From: Deltaproteobacteria bacterium
GTDB taxonomy: Bacteria > Desulfobacterota > Desulfarculia > Adiutricales > Adiutricaceae
Direction: 5' to 3'
Assembly (NCBI GenBank): GCA_031276865.1
Contig: JAISMF010000073.1
Coordinates: forward strand, 1 to 37,925
DNA length: 37,925 nucleotides
The position numbers and the translations under genes were made by a program. Positions 14,958 through 23,074 of the stretch are shown piece by piece; positions within the stretch are counted from its first letter, which is position 1, and every line of letters begins with the position of its first letter. Under the pieces are notes generated by a model. That model saw nothing but the letters and a program-made list of their open reading frames with translations. It was not told where the DNA came from and did no database searches.

Positions 14958-17711
14958 ATGGACGATTCAGTTCAGTTGGAGCGGCTTTTAGACTCCTTCG
15001 GCATCCTCATGGACGAGGCCCAGGCCCTCTCCTTTAAATCCCACGCCGGCCGGAGCGATCCGGCCCGGGACGGGGCCAGGCGCTCCATGCTGCTTTTACG
15101 GGCGCGGGACCTCTACGAGCGGATGCGCTCCTTTCCGGCGGCGGAGGAGGGATCCCCCTCCCCGGCCAAAAAGGCCGGTGAGTCTGAAAAAGATCCGGAA
15201 GCCCCGGGCTTTTCGGGGGATCCGGGTGAAAAGAGCGCCGCCTTAAGGGAGAGGATTTTCCTCTGCGGGGTCCGGCTGGCCTCCCACTACGCCCGTTCCG
15301 ATAGGGTTCCGGAGGCTTCGAGCCTTTACGGCGATCTGGAGGGCCGCGCCCGCTCGCCCAAGGAAATCGCGGCGGCGGCGGCTTTGGGCCGCCGCCTCGC
15401 CATGGCCCACCTCCGGGCCGGGGAGTCCGAAAAGGCGTCCGCCCTCTACCGCCGCCTGACGGCTCTGGGCGTCAACCGCGCGGCCAAGGTGGAGGTTTTC
15501 AAGGCGGCCTTCTACATAGTTTCGTATCTGGCGAAGAGGGGGGAGCGCCGGGAGGCCCTTTGGATCTACGAAACCCTTCCGGAGATGAGTCCCGAACCCG
15601 GAGACGGCGCCCCGCGCCGGGCCCGGGCCTCCCTCACCCTGGTGGGGGGGGCCGGATCCCCCAAAGGCGAAGGGGAGGGACCGGAGGGGGCCCTCCCCCC
15701 GGCGGGGCCCCCTTCGGGGATCTCCCTGGTGGGCTCCGCCCCGCGCCCCTCCGGGGAGGATGGCGAGGCGGCCGCGGCCTGGGAGGGCTCCTTGGAGCCC
15801 GGCCCCACCCTTTCCGACATCCGGGCCCACGCCGCCGTGAACGTCCTTTCCGGCTACGCGACGGGCGGGGATCCGGAGGAGGCCCGCCGGGTCTTCGACG
15901 GCCTCTTCGGTCCGGACTCCGACCCCTCCTACGAGTCCTACCGGACCGTCGCCACCCTCAACCTCCTAAACGTCTACGCCGCCGCCGGACGCTTTCCGGA
16001 GGCCGAGGAGCTGCGCCGAAGCCTGGAGGCGGAAGACGACGGCTCCGTCTACTTCCTCGCGGCCAGGGCCAAGGCCCTGGCCGATCTCGCCGTCCTCTAC
16101 GGCAACGCCGGGCTATTGGAAACCGCCCTGGAGCGTTACAAGGAGATCGGCGATCCGGACTCTCCGGCCGCGGTCAGAAGGCACCAGGCCGACGCCCTGG
16201 CCAGTCTGGTTTACAACTACGGGGAGAGGAAGCGCCTGGACGAGGCCTCCCTCTTCTTCGACTCCCTCCTATCCGACTTCGAGGACTCCCCGCATTTAAG
16301 GCGCCTCAGGGCCCAGGCCGCGGCCTGCCTGGTCTGCGACTTCTGCCTCCTCCCCGATTTGCGGAAGGCCGGGGAGATCTACCGCGAGATGGAGCCTTTA
16401 GGCGACTCGGAGTGGTTTTCCGCCCGAAAGGCCAAGGCCCTCTTCAATTTGGTCGCGGCCCACGCCCGGGACGGGGAGACCTCTTTGGCCATGCTCCACT
16501 ACGCCCGCCTGGACGCCCTCCCCCCCCACCCGGAGGTGTTTTTGGAGAAGGCCCGGGCCTGCTTCAACCTGGTGACCGAGCTGGGGCTCTCCGGGCGCCT
16601 GGATCAGGCCCGGGACGTCTACGCCAGGCTCGCGGCCATACCCGAAAGCGAGGCCGTCGTCCTCGAGCGCTCCAAGGCCACCGTGAACCTGGTGGGTTTT
16701 TTGGGAAACGCCGGCCGGCACCGCGAGGCCGGGGAGCTCTACCGCGGCATGCTTTCCAAGGCCTCCTTTCCCGGCGTGGCCCCGCATTTGGGGAAGGCCG
16801 CCTTCAATTTGGTTTTCGATCTGGGCCGGGACGGCCTCTTCGAGGAGGCGGCCGAGATACTCTCCGGCATGGAGGCCCTGGGCCGGGACGAGGGCGTCTT
16901 GGCCGATCGGGCCCTTTCCGCCCACCGCCTCATCCTCCACCTCCTGGACGCGGACGACCCCGAGGCGGCCATGGAGATCCGCCGCTCCCTGGACTCCCTG
17001 GGGGACTCGCCCCGGGTTTCGCGGGAGAGGGCCAAGGCGGCGGTGAGCCTCCTCCACCATTTCGGCTTCCAAGGCGATCTGGACCGGGCTTCCGAGATCT
17101 ACCAAAGCCTTTCCGCTTTGGGGGACGGAGACGAGGTGGTCCTGGAGACCGCCCGGGGCGGTTTCAAGCTGGTCTCGGCCTTCATCCGGGTGGGGAACGC
17201 CCGAGGCGCGGGGCGGATCTTCCACGAGATGGCCAGGCTGGGCCGGGCGCCCGATGTTTTGGAGGAGAGGGCCAAGGCCGGCGTGAACCTCGTAAGCGTC
17301 TTCGGGAGCATGGGGCGCCTAGACGAGGCCCGGGCGGTCATGCGGGAGCTGGACGGATTTCCGGACGAGCCGCGCCTCTCCGTTTTGCGCGCCAAGGCCG
17401 CCTTCAATCTGATAATAGATTTGGTGAAATCGGGCTTCCTGGACGAGTCCCGGGAGCTCTACCTGGGGCTTCGGGAGCTGAGCTCCCCGGACGAGCTGCT
17501 CCTCCCCCGGGGCCGCCTGGGGGTCATTCTGGTGCGCTCCTTCGCGAAGGCCGGGCGTTTCGGGGAGGCGGAGGAGCTTTTGGCCGGCATGGACTCCCTG
17601 GGCGAGGCCAAGGAGATGCGGAGGCTGAGGGAATCCGCCGCCTTCGAGCTCAAATGCGCCCGCAGCGCCCTGAACTACCCCAGGATCCGGGGCTTGGGAA
17701 AGGATGTTTAG
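14958..17711 (+). CDS. Large protein of ~18 tandem 40-residue alpha-helical repeats
   Basis: A protein of 917 residues from ATG 14958. The frame is open further upstream to 14880, but that part is Pro/Gly-rich and non-protein-like. After about 100 residues the sequence becomes a solenoid of units 40 residues long. The unit pattern is xxNLVxxxGxxGRLxEAxxLYxxLxxLGDxxEVxxxRAKA; the EAxxLY core is TPR/PPR-like, but the period is 40 rather than 34-36. A Gly/Pro-rich insert of about 70 residues interrupts the array near residues 210-285. No signal peptide or membrane helix is seen, so it is probably cytoplasmic and binds protein or RNA. No neighbour suggests the partner. A GC-rich terminator follows. 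Confidence 0.82.
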   Translation: MDDSVQLERLLDSFGILMDEAQALSFKSHAGRSDPARDGARRSMLLLRARDLYERMRSFPAAEEGSPSPAKKAGESEKDPEAPGFSGDPGEKSAALRERIFLCGVRLASHYARSDRVPEASSLYGDLEGRARSPKEIAAAAALGRRLAMAHLRAGESEKASALYRRLTALGVNRAAKVEVFKAAFYIVSYLAKRGERREALWIYETLPEMSPEPGDGAPRRARASLTLVGGAGSPKGEGEGPEGALPPAGPPSGISLVGSAPRPSGEDGEAAAAWEGSLEPGPTLSDIRAHAAVNVLSGYATGGDPEEARRVFDGLFGPDSDPSYESYRTVATLNLLNVYAAAGRFPEAEELRRSLEAEDDGSVYFLAARAKALADLAVLYGNAGLLETALERYKEIGDPDSPAAVRRHQADALASLVYNYGERKRLDEASLFFDSLLSDFEDSPHLRRLRAQAAACLVCDFCLLPDLRKAGEIYREMEPLGDSEWFSARKAKALFNLVAAHARDGETSLAMLHYARLDALPPHPEVFLEKARACFNLVTELGLSGRLDQARDVYARLAAIPESEAVVLERSKATVNLVGFLGNAGRHREAGELYRGMLSKASFPGVAPHLGKAAFNLVFDLGRDGLFEEAAEILSGMEALGRDEGVLADRALSAHRLILHLLDADDPEAAMEIRRSLDSLGDSPRVSRERAKAAVSLLHHFGFQGDLDRASEIYQSLSALGDGDEVVLETARGGFKLVSAFIRVGNARGAGRIFHEMARLGRAPDVLEERAKAGVNLVSVFGSMGRLDEARAVMRELDGFPDEPRLSVLRAKAAFNLIIDLVKSGFLDESRELYLGLRELSSPDELLLPRGRLGVILVRSFAKAGRFGEAEELLAGMDSLGEAKEMRRLRESAAFELKCARSALNYPRIRGLGKDV

Positions 17712-17731
17712 CCCCGCGCCATTTTTTTCCC

Positions 17732-17761
17732 CGCCGCCGGCCTGAGCGGCCGGCGGCGTTT
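17732..17761 (+). terminator. Terminator of the repeat-protein gene
   Basis: CGCCGCCGGCC (17732-17742) pairs perfectly with GGCCGGCGGCG (17748-17758) around a 5-nt loop, 20 bp after the stop codon. The T tail is short (three). Confidence 0.6.
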
Positions 17762-18199
17762 GGCGTGGGCCTTTCCTTCGCTCCTCCGCTCCACCCTCCT
17801 CCGGCCGGGAGCGGTTTTTTCACGCGCGCCCGGCGCGGGCGGCGACTTGGCGGCGAAAGTCCGCCTTAGGATCTCCTTTGGAGCGGCCGGCCAAGATCGG
17901 AGAGTCAAGCGCGGGGCCGGCGCTGAAAGAAGCCGGCGGCAAGACTAGATTCAAATCTTACCGTCGATTCCAAATCAGCATGAATTGGGTTTGATTATTC
18001 CCGCTAGAATTGACGCGCGCGATTTTTTCGCCGCGTCTTGATGATTTTAATGCGCCATATGCGTGGTATAATATTTTTCCATATAGTAGATTTGTTTTTT
18101 TCAAATTATGAGGGTAATCTTCAAATTATAGTGGAAAATAAATATTTTTCCTTCCATTTGTCGCTATATTCGAAGGCTATATGCTTCATAAGCTCAAGA
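17762..18199. other. Gene-free stretch, GC-rich then AT-rich
   Basis: No supported gene. From about 17990 the sequence turns AT-rich. A frame from 18038 is in phase with the small gene below, but its first 54 residues look non-coding. Confidence 0.4.
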
Positions 18200-18487
18200 A
18201 TGACTCAACTGGTTCGCGTTTCATACGATGTCAGTTCAAAGGCGAGGGAGAAAATTAACGCGAATACGGCTCGGTTCGGAAATCTTCATGGGTCGAAGAC
18301 ATGCAAATCAGAGGCGGTATTATGGTTGGGCAAGGTTTTAAACAAAGATGAATTGATATTTCAGTCTCGAGGACATGGTGTTTACAAGTCTACGCCGCCT
18401 AGAGCGATCAAACCCCTTATATCGGATGAGAGCGCGCGTCGTGGGTTTGCTCCGAAGCCATCGAAAGCGCCGCTGATTGGCGGTTAA
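18200..18487 (+). CDS. Small hypothetical protein, weakly ribbon-helix-helix-like
   Basis: 95 residues from ATG 18200; the open frame extends upstream to 18038, but that part is AT-driven and unconvincing. The N-terminal half (LVRVSYDVSSKAREKIN ... KSEAVLWLGKVLN) has the look of a beta strand plus two helices, as in ribbon-helix-helix DNA-binding antitoxins. The C-terminal half is basic and proline-rich. No toxin partner is evident and the ribosome-binding site is poor. It may be a decaying accessory gene; I do not recognise it with confidence. Confidence 0.35.
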   Translation: MTQLVRVSYDVSSKAREKINANTARFGNLHGSKTCKSEAVLWLGKVLNKDELIFQSRGHGVYKSTPPRAIKPLISDESARRGFAPKPSKAPLIGG

Positions 18488-19079
18488 CTTGCCGATGAAC
18501 TGTAATTCCCCAAAAAATCTTCTCGCGTCTTAAAAAGGCCTCTCTACATAAATATATACAATGATAATTAAGATGATATGTCTAAATTTTATGTAGGGAG
18601 AATTATCCCTCCAAAAGATGTGATAATTAGAAATCGAAGAAAAAATAATTAAAATTTTATGCGATTTATCGAAATTTAAATTTCTGTAGGGAGACAAATT
18701 TTGGAATTAGAGATAATCAACCGCCGGAATAATATATAAAATTATTTTAAACGACGCGTACGTGTTTAGCGTGGTATACTTGGACTTTTAATGAAAATAA
18801 TTAATTTAAGGTAAATTTTGCGCCAAAAAACACATAGCGAGGGCGATCAGCCCAAGAATTTATTATATAGAAAGGGTAAATGATGTATTATTATCATGCG
18901 AAAGCGTCGCCAACGACATTTAGAAAAAAATAAGTCGTTCATCAAAACATATAGTCGACCGACTTAAGGGGGAGGGGGGGCGCGTCTTCCAGCGACACGC
19001 CGCGGGTTGTTGATATTGTCGACAGTTTCCGCAAACGAAAAAGACGGTCTAAAATTTTCCGGATCTTATAGCCCGATAA
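18488..19079. other. AT-rich gene-free stretch
   Basis: No gene supported. A short direct repeat TGTAGGGAGA occurs at about 18591 and 18686. A sequence resembling the left end of repeat family 2, on the minus strand (CCGCCGGAAT, near 18720), has no matching right end. Confidence 0.4.
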
Positions 19080-19367
19080 GTGTTTTTAGAAATCCGAATT
19101 GGAAAACATGTTCCTTTTCCTCACCGTTTGTTGTTGACGAATTCTAATAAACGTCTGGAGAAAAGCGTGATAATACGCTTAAGCGTCGTAGATGAATCCA
19201 CTATCATGACTCCGCCTCAAAACGCCTACTTCGTCAATATAGATGACTTAGACGACGAAAAAAAATTATTCCTGCAAAATTTAGATAAGGACGCTGTACG
19301 CGCCGCTGGGGCCGCTGTTTTTGGCGGGAAGGAGATTATAAATTTTAGCGGAATGTTCGAGAAATAA
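19080..19367 (+). CDS. Small hypothetical protein
   Basis: The open frame begins with GTG at 19080 (95 residues). An in-frame ATG at 19206 would give 53 residues, and the more protein-like part is in that section: an acidic stretch NIDDLDDEKKLFLQNLDKD, then VRAAGAAVFGGKEI. Neither start has a good ribosome-binding site. A strong terminator hairpin lies about 70 bp downstream, consistent with transcription. Function unknown. Confidence 0.35.
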   Translation: MFLEIRIGKHVPFPHRLLLTNSNKRLEKSVIIRLSVVDESTIMTPPQNAYFVNIDDLDDEKKLFLQNLDKDAVRAAGAAVFGGKEIINFSGMFEK

Positions 19368-19434
19368 TAAAATTTCACGTTTTGGCGGACGTCAAGAAAC
19401 AATCGGGCGTTTTAGTCTCGAATACGAGCGAAAA

Positions 19435-19470
19435 AAAACTCCCGTGAACTTAAGTCGCGGGAGTTTTATG
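19435..19470. terminator. Bidirectional intrinsic terminator
   Basis: AAAACTCCCG (19435-19444) pairs perfectly with CGGGAGTTTT (19458-19467). A-rich on the left and T-rich on the right, it can serve both the plus-strand small gene and the minus-strand exported protein gene that converge here. Confidence 0.75.
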
Positions 19471-19556
19471 ACGTTAAAGCGACGGCGGATTCCGGCCCCG
19501 AGGCTCGCCTTGCGGACGCCTCCGCCAGGGGGCGCCGCTATGAGCGGGGCCGCGGA

Positions 19557-19799
19557 TTACCTGAGGCGCGCGGCGTCGGGCTCGGCGCCTATGTTCACGC
19601 GACCGCCGGGATTGGCTCCCAGCGGGTTGCGGCCGTAGGGGTCGACGCCAAACAGGCTGTAGACGTCGGGTTCGACCGAGTCATCGTGGAAAATCATCTG
19701 GGGTTCCGGATCGGCGGACTCGCCGGCGAAGGATGGTCCGGAGTCGAAAGTCGCAAAAGCTGAGACGCCTAAAGCGAGCAAAGATAAAATGCGTTTCAT
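19557..19799 (-). CDS. Small exported protein
   Basis: 80 residues with a clear Sec signal peptide (MKRILSLLALGVSAFATFDSG..., cleavage probably after SFA near residue 25). The remaining ~55 residues are acidic at first, then Gly/Asn/Pro-rich with PYGRNPLGANPGG. The ATG at 19799 has AGAGGAA about 7 nt upstream. The mature peptide is short and resembles no family I know. It is followed by the shared terminator at 19435-19470. Confidence 0.62.
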   Translation of the reverse strand: MKRILSLLALGVSAFATFDSGPSFAGESADPEPQMIFHDDSVEPDVYSLFGVDPYGRNPLGANPGGRVNIGAEPDAARLR

Positions 19800-21246
19800 C
19801 GCGGTTCCTCTTCTTCGAGGGAGGCGTGAAAACCTTTTCCCTCCGACTGCGCTTGAGATTCACGGGGGGATTTCAACTCCCTCCCGTTTCGCGTCTGGAT
19901 AAAAAGCAAAAACGCGCCATGCCCCTGAAAATTAACAGCCGCCCTCCCGAATTCAGCTTTTTCGCCCGCGTGTTTAATCAGGCCCCGGCCGCCCGGGCGC
20001 TTCGTTCGGCCGGAGGCCCCCCCGCGGCGGGCGTTGGGGCGATCCCTTCCCGCCCGGGTGTTTGCCGCGCCGAAGACGGCCGCCGGGGCGGGAAGAAGAG
20101 CGGGTTGGCGTTCACGGGGCGGGGAAGGGCGGTTTTTTTATTGTTGGCGGACGAACGCCTCGAACGTTTTTTCACGCGCGGTTTCCCCCCCCCGCGGCCC
20201 CTGGAAGCTTCCGGAGGCGGAGGGAGGGATGCGGCTGGACGGGAGGGGACGCGGGGCCGGAAGGCTTCGCGGACTCCCCGGGGGGCGCCGGGAGGGCGCC
20301 GGAGCCGGAATATTTTCACCTGAAAATTATTTTGGAAAATTAAAAAAAATTTGTCAACTTAATTAAGTTTATGGTGTCGCGGACCCGAATTATGTAAAAG
20401 AAAATTTTAGTCATATATATTATTCACGGTAACTGGCCGCTGGCCGCGTTACTATTTAATAGTTAATTTAAATATTATAAATATATTTTTCTATTTTTAG
20501 CATAAATAATATATAATAAAAATAACGGCATTATTTTAAGACTCATTAAAAGGTGCGCGGAAACGAAGAACGGAAGCCTCATCTTTTTCGCCCCCAACCC
20601 TCTCCGGCCGCGGCCGGGGGAGGGGGGGACGATTCCGGGGATGTCTTTTTGCCGGAGAAGGGTCGTTTTTGAAGCCTTATTTCCCCCGCCGCCTTCCGGG
20701 CGTCGCCGCCGGCGGGCTTTTCGCCTTTTTCGCGGGTTCCGGTGAAAAAATTTTTGCTTTTTTAAAAAAAAATTGTCAAATAATTTGATTTATGCTACCT
20801 TGACGCGAAACGCTGGGAAGCGCGCCCGGTTAAGCGGCTAAACGAAGAGTTAACGCGGGCCCGCGCGCTTTTGGTAAAATGACCTCCTCATTGGGGAGCC
20901 CGGGAAATCGGCCGTTCCGGAGCCTCCCCCGGGCTTCCTTTTTCCGGATCCCCCTTTCGGCCCTTCCCGCCGCTTTTTCCACCCCCCCTCCCCGCGGGGC
21001 GGGAATCATCCGGGTGAATCCGGGCGCCCCCAAACGGAAGCGGGGGCCGCGCTTGGTTTGATTTTATTTACTCGCATATAAATTATACTATTTTATTTTT
21101 ATTAAGACTTAGATTTAAATCAATGAGAGAAACGGCGAAGTCGGGCTACCATGTAAGGGTCCGGACGCGTCCGGACGCCCTCGTCGAGTCAACTCGGAGC
21201 GCCGGGAAAAGGCCTTTTCCCGGCGCCGCCCGGAGGTCAGCGTGTC
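19800..21246. other. Long gene-free region upstream of the NuoE-like gene
   Basis: About 1.4 kb of GC-rich, low-complexity sequence broken by AT-rich blocks (about 20320-20540 and 21060-21120). Open frames are Arg/Gly/Pro-rich on both strands and have no ribosome-binding sites. Two similar motifs, both A-rich followed by TTGTCAA, occur near 20340-20360 and 20765-20780. Confidence 0.5.
20773..20801 (+). promoter_or_regulatory. Possible sigma-70 promoter upstream of the Nuo/Hyd-like operon
   Basis: TTGTCA (20773-20778), a 17-nt spacer and TACCTT (20796-20801). If used, it would give a leader of about 440 nt before the NuoE-like gene. Confidence 0.35.
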
Positions 21247-21774
21247 ATGACTAAAACGCCAGACGCGGAGGCCGGCTTTTGCCGGCCCTCCGAAGAAAGG
21301 GTGCTGGAGATTCTGGACTCCTACGGTAACGACCCCCAGCAGCTCATAGCGGCCCTCCTGGACATCCAGGAGGCCTCGGGAAGAAACTACGTGGACCGCC
21401 GGGCGGCGGAGCTCGCCAGCGCCAGGCTCAAGGTGCCGCTCACCCAGGTCTACGAGATTCTGACCTTCTACAGCATGTTCGCGACCGAGCCCCGGGGGAG
21501 GTGCGTGATCGAGCTCTGCGAGAGCGCCCCCTGCCACTTCCAGGAGGCCGAGAGGGTTCTCTCCTGGTTCGAGAACGCCTTGGACGTCAAATGCGGCGAG
21601 ACGGACGCGGACGGCGTCTTCACCCTCTCCCGCACCAGCTGCGTGGGGGCCTGCGACGGCGGCCCGGCCGCCAGGGTGGGAGACGAGGTCTTCGTGAACC
21701 TCACCCGGGACAAGGTGGCCCGGCTGGTTAAAAGCCTGCGGGAGGACGACCCCGCCTCGAGGGAGGGACTCTAA
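21247..21774 (+). CDS. NuoE/HydC-like [2Fe-2S] subunit of an NADH-linked complex
   Basis: 175 residues, the usual length of the NuoE/HoxE/HydC group. A helical N-terminal part (about 15-80) includes VPLTQVYEILTFYSMF, the family's hallmark. A thioredoxin-like domain follows, with [2Fe-2S] cysteines C91, C96, C132 and C136. The segment CESAPCHF departs slightly from the common CxxxxC with GTACH. The start ATG has GGAGGT 9 nt upstream. The stop codon overlaps the start of the NuoF-like gene (TAATG), a sign of translational coupling. The subunit passes electrons to or from the FMN subunit in NADH dehydrogenases and in NAD-linked hydrogenases or formate dehydrogenases. Confidence 0.9.
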   Translation: MTKTPDAEAGFCRPSEERVLEILDSYGNDPQQLIAALLDIQEASGRNYVDRRAAELASARLKVPLTQVYEILTFYSMFATEPRGRCVIELCESAPCHFQEAERVLSWFENALDVKCGETDADGVFTLSRTSCVGACDGGPAARVGDEVFVNLTRDKVARLVKSLREDDPASREGL

Positions 21775-23063
21775 TGAGCCGGGAGAAGCGTTTAATCACC
21801 CGGGGCCTCGGAGAAGCGAGGCCGGAGAGCGTCTCCGACTACGAGAAGCTCGGAGGCTTCGCCGCGCTTAAAAAAGCCCTGGAGCTCCCCCCGGAGGAGA
21901 TCATCGCCGAAATCAAGAAGGCCAAGCTCCTGGGCCGCGGCGGAGCCGCGTACCCGGCGGGAAATAAGTGGGAGCACCTCCTCCGCATTCCGGAGCGGCC
22001 CAAGTACGTCGTCTGCAACGCGGACGAGGGCGAGCCCGGAACCTTCAAGGACAAGCTCATTTTGGACAAGCTGCCCCTGCGCCTCGTCGAGGGCATGGCC
22101 GTGGCCGGGGCGGTTTTCCGGGCCGCGGGCGGCTACATCTACGTCCGCGGCGAGTACCGGGCCATCCAGAAGCGTTTTCAAAAGGCCCTCGGAAGCGCCC
22201 GGGAGGCCAACTACCTGGGCCGGAACATCCTGGGCTCCGGCTTCGACTTCGATATCGAGATCGTGTCCGGGGCCGGGGCCTACGTCTGCGGCGAGAACTC
22301 GGCGCTTTTGAACTCCACCGAGGGCCGGGTGGGCCGCCCCAGGATCAAGCCCCCGCACCTGGCCGAGGTGGGGCTCTTTCAGAAGCCCACGCTGGTGAAC
22401 AACGTCGAGACCTTCGCCTCCGTTCCGCTGGTTTTGGAGATGGGGGGCCGGGCCTATCTGGAGCTCGGGCACCCCGAGAGCGGCGGCACCAAGCTCGTCT
22501 GCCTCTCCGGCCACGTGAAGAGGCCAGGGGTCTACGAGATACCTTTGGGCTCGCTCACCTTGCGGGAGCTCATCTTCGACTCCGACTTCGGGGACGGGGT
22601 TCCGGGCGGCGGCGCCTTCAAGTTCGGACACCTGGGCGGCCAGAGCGGGCCCATATTCTCCCAAGAGAAGCTGGACGCGGTCTACTCCTACGCCGATCTG
22701 CGGAAGGCCGGGCTCTCGGTGGGTTCGGGGGCCGTGGTCGTAATGGATTCCTCCGTGTCCGTTCTCGCGTACCTGAAAAAGGTGGCCGCCTTCTTCGTCC
22801 ACGAGTCCTGCGGCAAGTGCGTCCCCTGCCGGGAGGGGAACCGCGCGGTTTTGAAACGCCTCTCCGATTTGGAGATCCCTTCGGCCTTGTCCCGAAGCGA
22901 TCTGGAGGACCTTGCGAACATCGCGGCCGCCATGAGCCGCGCCTCGTTTTGCGGACTGGGACAGTCCGCCGCCACCCACCTTAAAACCGCCTGGAAGGCC
23001 TTTCCCGCCGAATTCGAGAGGAATCTGCGGGAGAACGCCGCCTTCGGGGCGGGAGCCCGATAG
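21774..23063 (+). CDS. NuoF/HydB-like FMN- and NADH-binding subunit
   Basis: 429 residues. FMN/NADH-binding motifs are present: GRGGAAYPAGNKW (usual form GRGGAGFPTGxKW), KYVVCNADEGEPGTFKD and GAGAYVCGENSALLNSTEG (usually GEET). The glycine-rich GGQSGPIF replaces the common GGPSGGC. [4Fe-4S] ligands C346, C349, C352 and C393 are intact (SCGKCVPCREGN ... FCGLGQ). Unlike HydB of trimeric bifurcating hydrogenases, it has no N-terminal thioredoxin-like domain and no C-terminal ferredoxin domain; it ends soon after the cluster domain, as plain NuoF does. It oxidises or reduces NAD(H) for the adjacent HydA-like subunit. It overlaps the upstream gene by one base and precedes the next by 11 bp. Confidence 0.92.
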   Translation: MSREKRLITRGLGEARPESVSDYEKLGGFAALKKALELPPEEIIAEIKKAKLLGRGGAAYPAGNKWEHLLRIPERPKYVVCNADEGEPGTFKDKLILDKLPLRLVEGMAVAGAVFRAAGGYIYVRGEYRAIQKRFQKALGSAREANYLGRNILGSGFDFDIEIVSGAGAYVCGENSALLNSTEGRVGRPRIKPPHLAEVGLFQKPTLVNNVETFASVPLVLEMGGRAYLELGHPESGGTKLVCLSGHVKRPGVYEIPLGSLTLRELIFDSDFGDGVPGGGAFKFGHLGGQSGPIFSQEKLDAVYSYADLRKAGLSVGSGAVVVMDSSVSVLAYLKKVAAFFVHESCGKCVPCREGNRAVLKRLSDLEIPSALSRSDLEDLANIAAAMSRASFCGLGQSAATHLKTAWKAFPAEFERNLRENAAFGAGAR

Positions 23064-23074
23064 CCGGAGGAAAG

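Noticed and set aside
15560-17869. A 769-codon open frame overlapping the 40-residue-repeat protein gene in another frame
   Set aside because: The translation is almost wholly Gly, Arg and Pro, as expected for a shifted frame of a very GC-rich repetitive gene. The main frame has coherent helical repeats, and this one has no ribosome-binding site.
18005-18110. An eighth copy of repeat family 1
   Set aside because: TTGACGCGCGCGATTTTTTCG resembles a left arm, but no matching right arm or conserved GGGATAAAT core was found at the right distance.
18712-18740. A further copy of repeat family 2
   Set aside because: Only one end-like sequence (CCGCCGGAAT) is present; the opposite end is missing and the interior does not align.
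21792-22979. A long antisense frame (395 codons) opposite the NuoF-like gene, and similar antisense frames opposite the HydA-like, fhs and methyltransferase genes
   Set aside because: These mirror the codon structure of well-identified genes on the other strand and contain no recognisable domain.
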